Shown one piece after another: positions 1 to 5,821 of a stretch of DNA of 6,936 bases. Position numbers and translations under genes: made by a program. The DNA is from Syntrophaceae bacterium UBA7544 (GTDB lineage: Bacteria > Desulfobacterota > Syntrophia > Syntrophales > Smithellaceae): contig DLME01000136.1 in NCBI GenBank assembly GCA_002479215.1, forward strand, positions 1 through 6,936. The letters are read 5' to 3'. Below the pieces are notes generated by a model, which saw only the letters and a program-made list of their open reading frames with translations, was not told the origin of the DNA and did no database searches. Within the stretch, counting starts at the first letter, position 1, and every line of letters starts with the position of its first letter.

Positions 1-14
1 CATGCTTGCGATTT

Positions 15-51
15 AAGATGCCCTGTAGCTTCCTGCGGGGTATCTTGTTTT
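15..51 (+). terminator. Hairpin with T run; probable intrinsic terminator of an upstream unit, or leader hairpin
   Basis: Bases 15-27 pair with 34-46 without a break over 13 base pairs (three of them G-U in RNA) around a 6-base loop, gcttcc (28-33). The stem is followed by g and tttt (47-51). The core has CCC against GGG, with AT-rich ends. This fits a Rho-independent terminator for a transcription unit entering from the left, although the T run is short and interrupted by a G. It could instead be an attenuator-like leader hairpin if transcription of the CoA-transferase genes starts further upstream. It also argues that the in-frame extension of the first gene back to a TTG at base 6 is not translated. 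Confidence 0.5.
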
Positions 52-72
52 GTGGCGTGAGTGTTTTATACT
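45..72 (+). promoter_or_regulatory. Possible sigma-70 type promoter for the CoA-transferase genes
   Basis: TATACT at 67-72 matches the -10 consensus at five of six positions. TTGTTT at 45-50 gives the TTG half of a -35 box with a 16-base spacer. Transcription would start near base 79, just ahead of the ribosome binding site at 83-90, giving a leader of about 20 bases. The -35 box overlaps the tail of the terminator-like hairpin, a common compact arrangement between transcription units. The -35 match is weak, so the call rests mainly on the -10 box and position. Confidence 0.4.
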
Positions 73-82
73 TTCTTCAGAA

Positions 83-90
83 AGGAAGGG
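83..90 (+). promoter_or_regulatory. Ribosome binding site that fixes the start of CoA-transferase subunit A
   Basis: AGGAAGGG lies 8 bases before the ATG at 99. It decides against the longer reading from TTG at base 6 and the internal ATG at 18, which have no comparable site and run through the hairpin at 15-51. The nearby ATG at 91 is out of frame. Confidence 0.75.
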
Positions 91-98
91 ATGCATAT

Positions 99-1145
99 AT
101 GACGGAAGCAGAAAGTAAGATCATGACTGCTAAAGAGGCTATCAGCAGATTCGTGCATAATGGAGATCAGCTGGTTATCGGTAATTACACGGTGGGAAGC
201 TGTGCCGAGCTCGTTTATGAAGTCATCCGGCAAGGAAGAAAGGGTTTTACCCTTTATTCTCAATCGGGAATATTTGATGTTGAAGTTCTTGTCGGAGCCG
301 GATGCGTTGACCAGCTAATTACGACCTATGTGCTGCGTGCGGGCGGTAAGAAAGGCGGTTCCGCTGTGGAGCGGGCGTTGAACGCGGGTACTCTAGAAAT
401 GGAGGACTATACGAATTTTGATTACAACGCGCGCTTGGTTGCGGGTATGCACGGCCTCAGCTTCATCCAGGTCCTCGAGGGTGTTATGGCTACGGATCTT
501 TTCCGCAAAAGAAGTTTTATGGGTGATAATAAATTCCGTGTTATCAAATGTCCCTATACGGGAAAGAATTTGCTCACGGTACCTGCGGCAAATCCCGATG
601 TCTGTATTGTGCATGTGCAACGGGCGGATAAATTCGGAAACGCCCAGTACTGGGGAGCCCTCGGAAGCGTGGCCGCCGCCGCTCTGGCCAGCAAAAAAAT
701 TATTGTTTCCTGCGAAGAAATCGTGGAACACGACATCGTTAAATCCAGTCCCCATTTGACTATTATTCCCGCCTATCGTGTCAATGCGGTAATTGAGGTT
801 CCCTGGGGGGCGCACCCTACGGAGGTTCTTGGTCACTATAATATAGACTTTTTTATGTACGGTTTGTTTATGATGGCCGATTCTACGGCCGACGGACTTA
901 AAGTTTGGATGGACGAGTGGATTTACGGCTGTGAGAACCGCGCTGCATATATTGATCGTTATATACAAAGGTTCGGCAGCAGTGTCCTGGACGGCATCAA
1001 GGCCAAGGCCTTTTATTCCGCTCCTGCCAACTATGGTTCTGCCTTTACCACGAGATGGGACAGGGAGGGAAGAGAGAGGAATATGGGTTTAACAATGGAA
1101 GAGCTGGAAAAGACATTGAAAGAGAGGGGGAAGCTTTATGAGTAA
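99..1145 (+). CDS. Glutaconate CoA-transferase-like enzyme, subunit A (family I CoA-transferase)
   Basis: The 348-residue product resembles the alpha subunit of glutaconate CoA-transferase (GctA), a cytoplasmic enzyme that moves CoA between carboxylic acids and pairs with the subunit encoded next. Visible landmarks are MEDY (101-104), the family block HVQRADKFGNAQYWG (172-186), CEEIV (205-209), and PWGAHP (235-240) followed by a GHYN stretch; the Acidaminococcus enzyme has matching MEDY, CEEII and YGAHP segments. The C-terminal DEW...Y...RFG region (272-293) also matches that enzyme. It is slightly longer than GctA (about 320 residues), mostly at the C-terminus. The catalytic glutamate is supplied by the B subunit. 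The related actinobacterial IpdA, half of a steroid ring-opening hydrolase, is the main alternative. The acid substrate cannot be read from sequence; glutaconate itself is only one option. The stop codon overlaps the start of subunit B by 8 bases, indicating translational coupling. Confidence 0.88.
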   Translation: MTEAESKIMTAKEAISRFVHNGDQLVIGNYTVGSCAELVYEVIRQGRKGFTLYSQSGIFDVEVLVGAGCVDQLITTYVLRAGGKKGGSAVERALNAGTLEMEDYTNFDYNARLVAGMHGLSFIQVLEGVMATDLFRKRSFMGDNKFRVIKCPYTGKNLLTVPAANPDVCIVHVQRADKFGNAQYWGALGSVAAAALASKKIIVSCEEIVEHDIVKSSPHLTIIPAYRVNAVIEVPWGAHPTEVLGHYNIDFFMYGLFMMADSTADGLKVWMDEWIYGCENRAAYIDRYIQRFGSSVLDGIKAKAFYSAPANYGSAFTTRWDREGRERNMGLTMEELEKTLKERGKLYE

Positions 1146-1953
1146 ACCGTATACGCTTCAAGAACTATTGGTGATCGCCGTTGCTAAGGAAATACACGAC
1201 CATGAAAATGTCATTCTGGGCGTGGGATTACCCACGACGGCCGGAGCCTTGGCCAAGACCCTATATGCACCTCATGCCACGCTCATGATGGAATCGGGTA
1301 TTATCGATTTTGAGCCGCTCTTGCCGCTGAATCACATAGCCGATGCTCATTCCTGCCGCGGATTCTCCTATGCCACTGATTTGTTTTCGGCCTTTACCAT
1401 GACCTATCGCGGTTTCGTCGATGTTTGTTTTCTGGGAGTAGGCCAGGTTGATAAATATGGCAATGTGAATACCACGGCTATTGGGGATTATTACAAACCA
1501 ACAATGAGACTGCCGGGATCGGGCGGCGCCGCGGATTTCTTATCGTACGCGAAAAGGACGGTGCTCACAATGCTGGGGGGAAATTTTGTGAATGAGCTGG
1601 ATTACATGACCTCTCCCGGATACCTTGACGGGGGGGAGAGCCGGGATAAATCCGGACTTTTTGCCAAAGGTTCGGGGCCGTCAATGCTGTTGACGACCAA
1701 AGGTGTTTTTAGGTTCGATCCCGTTACCAAAGAAATGTATCTAGCGCAGATTCATCCGAAAGTCAGAATAGAAGATGTAAAAAAAGATGTGCCGTGGGAT
1801 CTGAAGATTGCTTCCGATTTGTCACAGACCCCCCATCCGACGGACGAGGAAATAGAATTCATCAGAAACTTTGCGCCGGCTCAATCTGCCGGGAGGGAAC
1901 TGTCTTTGGAACTGACTGTCACCAATATGATGAATAAGGCCAAAAATATTTAA
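1138..1953 (+). CDS. Glutaconate CoA-transferase-like enzyme, subunit B (catalytic glutamate subunit)
   Basis: The 271-residue product matches GctB in length (about 266) and throughout its sequence. Key segments are GVGLP (28-32), MMESGIID (50-57), a VDKYGNVNTTAIGDYY block (104-119), PGSGGA (126-131) and the TSPGYLDGG segment. Glu52 in the ESG motif aligns with Glu54 of Acidaminococcus GctB, the nucleophile that forms the glutamyl-CoA thioester in family I CoA-transferases. The GSGGA loop is the conserved oxyanion/CoA loop. Retention of this glutamate favours a genuine transferase over an IpdAB-type hydrolase, which as I recall lacks it. The ATG overlaps the end of subunit A by 8 bases and is preceded by gagaggggg (1122-1130), 7 bases upstream. 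The final 20 or so residues are not recognisable from GctB. The substrate is unknown. Confidence 0.88.
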   Translation: MSKPYTLQELLVIAVAKEIHDHENVILGVGLPTTAGALAKTLYAPHATLMMESGIIDFEPLLPLNHIADAHSCRGFSYATDLFSAFTMTYRGFVDVCFLGVGQVDKYGNVNTTAIGDYYKPTMRLPGSGGAADFLSYAKRTVLTMLGGNFVNELDYMTSPGYLDGGESRDKSGLFAKGSGPSMLLTTKGVFRFDPVTKEMYLAQIHPKVRIEDVKKDVPWDLKIASDLSQTPHPTDEEIEFIRNFAPAQSAGRELSLELTVTNMMNKAKNI

Positions 1954-2069
1954 TGCCTTTGAAATTACGAATATTGATATGCGTTTGGTATAAAGGAAAT
2001 AACAAAGTTCGATAGATTTCCCGCTCTGCTAGAATTAATTTGCTGTCAAGCCTTAAGTTGTGATAGAGG

Positions 2070-2085
2070 CGAATATTCTTATTCG
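2070..2085 (+). repeat. Small inverted repeat just upstream of the SDR ribosome binding site
   Basis: CGAATA (2070-2075) pairs with TATTCG (2080-2085) around the 4-base loop ttct. It ends 4 bases before the ribosome binding site at 2090-2095. It is short and AU-rich, so it would be a weak RNA hairpin. It could modulate ribosome access or be a half-site pair for a regulator, but it may also be chance. Confidence 0.25.
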
Positions 2086-2089
2086 TATT

Positions 2090-2095
2090 AAGGAG
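2090..2095 (+). promoter_or_regulatory. Ribosome binding site that fixes the start of the SDR gene
   Basis: AAGGAG lies 6 bases before the ATG at 2102. The frame stays open back to a GTG at 2060, but that start has no ribosome binding site. The extra 14 residues would also precede the normal SDR N-terminus, where the first beta strand begins within about 6 residues of the ATG-encoded Met. Confidence 0.8.
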
Positions 2096-2101
2096 AATGC
2101 T

Positions 2102-2866
2102 ATGAATAAGTCTAAACCAGTTGCCATCGTCACCGGATCATCCCGGGGTGTCGGTGCCGCGACAGTAAAGTTGCTCGCGAAAAACGGCTATAATGTGGTG
2201 GTTAATTATTCCAAAAGCGAAAAAGAAGCCAGAGAGGTTCAGGCGGCGTGTGAATCCTTAGGTGCGCAGACTTTGCTTTGCCGGGCTGACGTTGCTGAGG
2301 ATGGCGATTGCCGGCGCATGGCTCGCGAAGCCATGGACAAATGGGGACGCATCGATGTTTTAGTGAACAATGCCGCGACGACAAAATTCAATACCCACGA
2401 TAATCTCGAAGGGCTGTCCAAAGAAGATTTCCTGCACATCTACAGTATCAATCTCGTCGGTCCCTACCAGATGATCAGGGCGGTGGCGCCGCAGATGAAA
2501 GCTGCCGGTAGCGGGGTTGTCGTGAATATAGCTTCCATCGCCGGTGTGAGGGCAATCGGCAGTTCTGTTGCTTATTGCGCCTCTAAGGCGGCGTTGATCA
2601 ACATGACTATGGCGCTGGCCCGTGTTTTGGGTCCGGAGATTCGCATCAACGCCATATGCCCCGGCTTTATTCAGGGTGAATGGCTGAAAGCGGGAATGGG
2701 GCAGGAAAGATATGAAAAAACAAAAGGTCATTTAGAGAATACACTGCCTCTGCGGATGACAGCAACCCCGGAGATAATCGCGGATACGGTACGTTACTTC
2801 ATCGAAGACGCCGTTCTCGTAACCGGCGAAACACTGCTTCTGGACGGCGGGCATCACCTTTTATAA
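2102..2866 (+). CDS. Short-chain dehydrogenase/reductase, FabG-like 3-oxoacyl reductase / 3-hydroxyacyl dehydrogenase
   Basis: The 254-residue product is a classical SDR in length and motifs, forming one Rossmann-fold domain. It has the nucleotide-binding TGSSRGVG (11-18), an acidic D63-V64 adenine-ring contact, NNAA (89-92), and the catalytic set Asn117, Ser145, Tyr158 and Lys162 (YxxxK as YCASK). PG is at 200-201, and the C-terminal VTGETLLLDGG is typical of FabG-type enzymes. Arg15 with Asn35-Tyr36-Ser37 after the second strand, instead of an Asp, suggests a preference for NADP(H). Members reduce 3-oxoacyl thioesters or oxidise hydroxyacyl compounds and alcohols, usually as tetramers in the cytoplasm. 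Among CoA-thioester genes, a role on a hydroxyacyl/oxoacyl-CoA intermediate is likely, but sequence alone does not exclude another alcohol or ketone substrate. Confidence 0.88.
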   Translation: MNKSKPVAIVTGSSRGVGAATVKLLAKNGYNVVVNYSKSEKEAREVQAACESLGAQTLLCRADVAEDGDCRRMAREAMDKWGRIDVLVNNAATTKFNTHDNLEGLSKEDFLHIYSINLVGPYQMIRAVAPQMKAAGSGVVVNIASIAGVRAIGSSVAYCASKAALINMTMALARVLGPEIRINAICPGFIQGEWLKAGMGQERYEKTKGHLENTLPLRMTATPEIIADTVRYFIEDAVLVTGETLLLDGGHHLL

Positions 2867-2940
2867 ACACAGGCTGCGTTTAAAAACCAACTCCGGTATT
2901 TCTCATTTAATATATTCGCTATCATAGGAGAAGTGAAACA

Positions 2941-3585
2941 ATGAATATTAACATACGATCAGCTAAGTTCGATGACGCACAATTCCTTGCGTGGGTAATG
3001 CTTACCGCAGCGCGGTCGCATAATAAATATGGGGCATGGGAGCATTATGTAGGAGGCACGCAACAAGATTGTCTTTCTTTTCTTCGTCTTATTGCGACAA
3101 CACAAAAACCTCATTTATTTCATTATTCCACTTTTATTGTGGCGGAAGTTAACGGACAGAAAGCGGGCGCTTTAAGCGGCTATGATCCAAAGGTATTAGG
3201 CATGCGGGCGTTCACACAGGCGCTGCCGGAGGTTATCGAAAAGCTGGGTTGGACGGAAGATTATCAAAAGGCTGCTCTGGAGCGTTATGTGTCGTTTATG
3301 ACCTGTACCCCTGATAATGTGGAGGGCGCTTGGGTAATTGAGAATGTTGCCGTCCTTCCCGAGCATCGAAAGAAGGGTATAGTAAACATGTTGCTTGCGT
3401 CAGCGATCGATAGAGGAAGAAAAAATAGTTTTAAGCTGGCGCAGATTGGAGTTCTCATCGATAATAAACCGGCCAGGCGAGCCTATGAGAAACGAGGATT
3501 TAAGTTTGATAAGGAAAAGCGGCATCCAAGTTTTGAGAAAGTTTATGGTTCCCCGGGAGTAGCAAGACTTCTTCTTAATCTGTAG
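2941..3585 (+). CDS. GNAT-family N-acetyltransferase, substrate unknown
   Basis: The 214-residue product has a GNAT acetyl-CoA-binding core in its C-terminal half. The strand WVIENVAVLPEHR (131-143) leads into the pyrophosphate loop RKKGIV (143-148), followed by the alpha helix and a later NKPARRAYEKRGF segment (175-187), the usual GNAT motif B. Position 148 is Val where the consensus R/Q-x-x-G-x-G/A has a small residue; I recall related bacterial proteins with R-x-x-G-L-V, so this is probably a subfamily trait. The N-terminal 130 residues are longer than in minimal GNATs, include FIVAEVNGQKAGALSGYD (65-82), and give no substrate clue. AGGAG at 2926-2930 lies 10 bases before the ATG. It sits directly upstream of an NDP-forming acyl-CoA synthetase, which raises but does not prove a role in lysine acylation of metabolic enzymes. 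Confidence 0.75.
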   Translation: MNINIRSAKFDDAQFLAWVMLTAARSHNKYGAWEHYVGGTQQDCLSFLRLIATTQKPHLFHYSTFIVAEVNGQKAGALSGYDPKVLGMRAFTQALPEVIEKLGWTEDYQKAALERYVSFMTCTPDNVEGAWVIENVAVLPEHRKKGIVNMLLASAIDRGRKNSFKLAQIGVLIDNKPARRAYEKRGFKFDKEKRHPSFEKVYGSPGVARLLLNL

Positions 3586-3640
3586 ATGCATACTTTTAAA
3601 AAATATAGTTGGAGAATAGCCAAATTGAGGAAGTTTATAA

Positions 3641-5779
3641 ATGGATAAAAAAGACGGGAATGTCGACATATCAGCTATGGAGTATTTTTTTAATCCTCAT
3701 TCTATCGCGCTCATCGGAGTATCCAAAGATATTCGCAAGCCGAGCGGCAGGTCTTTGAACGCCCTCCTCAAATGGAACTACACGGGCAAGTTATATCCAG
3801 TCAATCCCCATTACATGGAAATCCATGGAGTTAAATGCTATCCTTCGTTATTGGAAATACCGGGCGATGTGGAGATGGTTATTATCAGTGTTCCCGCACA
3901 ATCGGTGCTGGCGGCATTACAACAGTGTGTCGTGAAAAAGGTCAAGGCTGTGGTGCTCTTCACTTCAGGATTTTCTGAAGTGGGCCCGGAAGGCAAAGCC
4001 CTGCAAGAGCAAGTGACACAACTTTCCCAAAAAAATAAGCTGAGGATATTGGGCCCTAATTGCGTCGGGCTCGTGAATTTGAGCAATTCGGTAATGGCTT
4101 CCTTTGCCAATATTGTTGATTTAAAACCGGTCTATCCGATGTCTTTGGGGTTTGTGACGCAAAGCGGTGCTTTCGGGACTTTGATCTTCGCCCAGGCGGT
4201 TCAGGCTGGTGTCGGTTTCAGCTCCTTTGTCAGTGTCGGGAATGAAGCCGATACGGAATTTTCCGATTTCCTTTCCTATCTTTTGACTACTCCCGAAACT
4301 AAGGTTATTGGCGGATATCTGGAAGGAGCGAAAAGCGGTGCTAAATTCCGTAAGGCGGCCCAAAATGCCCTGAAGTTGAAAAAGCCGATTTTGATAATGA
4401 AAGTAGGCCGAACGAGAGCCGGCGCAAGAGCGGCATCATCCCATACCGGCTCTCTGGCCGGGGACGATAAAATTTATGACGCATTTTTCCGTCAGATGGG
4501 AATTATCCGCATAGAAACTTTGAGCGAACTGACATCTTTTGTTATCGTTCACCGCGGCGGCCGTATGCCTGCAGGTAATAATATCGGCATTCTTTCCATT
4601 TCCGGCGGAGCGGGTGTTCTAATGGCGGATAAATGCGAAACTCTGGGGCTCAATGTACCGGAGTTCATGGGTGAGACGCGCCGTATATTGGAATCATATC
4701 TTCCTCCATTTGGTTCTGCCAAAAATCCGGTTGATCTGACCTCGGCGGCGGTAGCTGAACCGGAGATGTTGGGACGTTGTCTGAGAGCCCTTGTGGCAGA
4801 TGATAATATTCATATGATAGCGGTAGCCATGGGCTTTATGGCTCACAGCGCACCGATTCTGGCGAAAGATCTCATCGAAATTTATCAATCAACAACCAAG
4901 CCTATCGTGCTCACAACTTACAATCTTTCTTCTTCGGACGTGATAGCCAAGGCGATTAAGTCGATTGAAGACGCCGGTATGCCGGTGCTGACGGATCACT
5001 TGCACTCCATTCAGGCAATGAGTACTCTGGCCTGGTACAGCGCCAAGGTCAGATGTGCGGAAAATATTAAGATAGATAAGCAGGCGATAAAACCGGACAA
5101 AGAGGGGGAAAAGATAATAGATAATCCGGATGCCTTATCGGAATACGAAGCAAAGAAAATTTTAAGCGGCTATGGGATACCTGTAACCCGTGAAGCACTG
5201 GCCACATCCGCCGATATAGCCGTAGAATCAGCCCGTAAGATCGGTTACCCGGTGGCCTTAAAAATTCAGTCCGCGCAGATTACGCATAAGACGGAGGCCG
5301 GAGGCATCAAACTGAATGTCGTAAACGACGCGGAGGTTCGCGTGGGGTTTAAAGAGGTTATCTCCAACGCCAAAAAATATATGCTGGAAGCTAAAATACA
5401 GGGTGTTCTGGTTCAGGAAATGCTGAAAGATGGGGTCGAGGTTATTATCGGCACGACTAAGGATCCGGTGTTTGGTCATGTTATCATGTTCGGGCTCGGC
5501 GGTATTTTTGTGGAAGCGCTGAAGGATGTTTCTTTCCGGATAACCCCGCTTAGCCGCGTTGATGCCGAAGAAATGGTAAGCGAGATTAAGGGCTACAGTG
5601 TATTGCAGGGGATGAGAGGCAAACCGTCCGTGGACATCAACGCACTGGTGGATATTATTTTGAAGGTTTCCCGCCTGGTGACGGACTACGGCGATACAAT
5701 AAAAGAGTTGGACATCAATCCTCTGGTGCTTTTCTCTTGCGGCGCGAAAGTGGCGGATGCTATGATTATTAAAAAATAA
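3641..5779 (+). CDS. NDP-forming acyl-CoA synthetase (acetate--CoA ligase family), fused alpha-beta form
   Basis: The 712-residue protein has the full fused architecture of ADP-forming acyl-CoA synthetases. There is a CoA-binding Rossmann domain (about 15-145, with ALIGVS at 23-28 and LGPNCVG at 137-143). Two succinyl-CoA-synthetase-like domains follow (about 165-300 and 313-470), then a C-terminal ATP-grasp domain (about 497-712). His268 in SSHTGSLAG is the expected phosphohistidine. His549 in ITHKTEAGG aligns with the second histidine used for phosphoryl relay in the beta domain of these enzymes. ELDINPLV (689-696) is the ATP-grasp metal-binding end. The reaction is acyl-CoA + ADP + Pi to acid + CoA + ATP, reversible, in the cytoplasm. 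Substrate is not readable; acetate, propionate, succinate and branched or aromatic acids all occur in the family. GAGGAAG (3627-3633) is 7 bases before the ATG. Both histidines argue against a non-catalytic PatZ-type regulatory domain. Confidence 0.88.
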   Translation: MDKKDGNVDISAMEYFFNPHSIALIGVSKDIRKPSGRSLNALLKWNYTGKLYPVNPHYMEIHGVKCYPSLLEIPGDVEMVIISVPAQSVLAALQQCVVKKVKAVVLFTSGFSEVGPEGKALQEQVTQLSQKNKLRILGPNCVGLVNLSNSVMASFANIVDLKPVYPMSLGFVTQSGAFGTLIFAQAVQAGVGFSSFVSVGNEADTEFSDFLSYLLTTPETKVIGGYLEGAKSGAKFRKAAQNALKLKKPILIMKVGRTRAGARAASSHTGSLAGDDKIYDAFFRQMGIIRIETLSELTSFVIVHRGGRMPAGNNIGILSISGGAGVLMADKCETLGLNVPEFMGETRRILESYLPPFGSAKNPVDLTSAAVAEPEMLGRCLRALVADDNIHMIAVAMGFMAHSAPILAKDLIEIYQSTTKPIVLTTYNLSSSDVIAKAIKSIEDAGMPVLTDHLHSIQAMSTLAWYSAKVRCAENIKIDKQAIKPDKEGEKIIDNPDALSEYEAKKILSGYGIPVTREALATSADIAVESARKIGYPVALKIQSAQITHKTEAGGIKLNVVNDAEVRVGFKEVISNAKKYMLEAKIQGVLVQEMLKDGVEVIIGTTKDPVFGHVIMFGLGGIFVEALKDVSFRITPLSRVDAEEMVSEIKGYSVLQGMRGKPSVDINALVDIILKVSRLVTDYGDTIKELDINPLVLFSCGAKVADAMIIKK

Positions 5780-5808
5780 AATATCGACAATCTTACAAAA
5801 GTGAAAAT

Positions 5809-5812
5809 GGAG
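5809..5812 (+). promoter_or_regulatory. Ribosome binding site favouring the mutase start at 5822
   Basis: GGAG lies 9 bases before the ATG at 5822. In-frame alternatives are an ATG at 5807, which would overlap this site, and a GTG at 5801; neither has a clear ribosome binding site of its own. They would add only 5 or 7 residues to a poorly conserved N-terminus. Confidence 0.55.
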
Positions 5813-5821
5813 CGGCATAAA

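Larger units (their letters stand above)
1954..2101 (+). other. 148-base gap between the CoA-transferase and SDR genes
   Basis: This is the longest non-coding stretch inside the cluster. It is AT-rich and has no GC-rich hairpin with a T run after subunit B, so read-through is likely. TATAAA occurs at 1989-1994, but no convincing -35 box sits 16-18 bases upstream; TTGATA at 1974-1979 is too close. A small AU-rich inverted repeat lies at 2070-2085. A secondary promoter here is possible but not demonstrable by eye. Confidence 0.3.

Noticed and set aside
6..98. N-terminal extension of the first gene from a TTG at base 6, giving 31 extra residues with a hydrophobic stretch that mimics a signal peptide
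   Set aside because: It runs through a strong hairpin and the promoter-like boxes, lacks a ribosome binding site, and CoA-transferases are cytoplasmic. The ATG at 99 has AGGAAGGG 8 bases upstream.
393..968. Minus-strand open frame of 191 codons
   Set aside because: It is wholly antisense to CoA-transferase subunit A, which carries the family motifs in the plus frame.
1974..1994. TTGATA and TATAAA boxes as a promoter before the SDR
   Set aside because: The spacer is only 9 bases, far from the 16-18 needed, and no better -35 box is seen for the TATAAA.
2060..2101. GTG start 14 codons upstream for the SDR
   Set aside because: It has no ribosome binding site and would include the inverted repeat and AAGGAG as coding sequence. 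The ATG at 2102 gives a standard SDR N-terminus.
2870..2886. Near-palindrome AAAC..GTTT after the SDR as a terminator
   Set aside because: It leaves almost no loop, contains a mismatch and is followed by A-rich rather than T-rich sequence.
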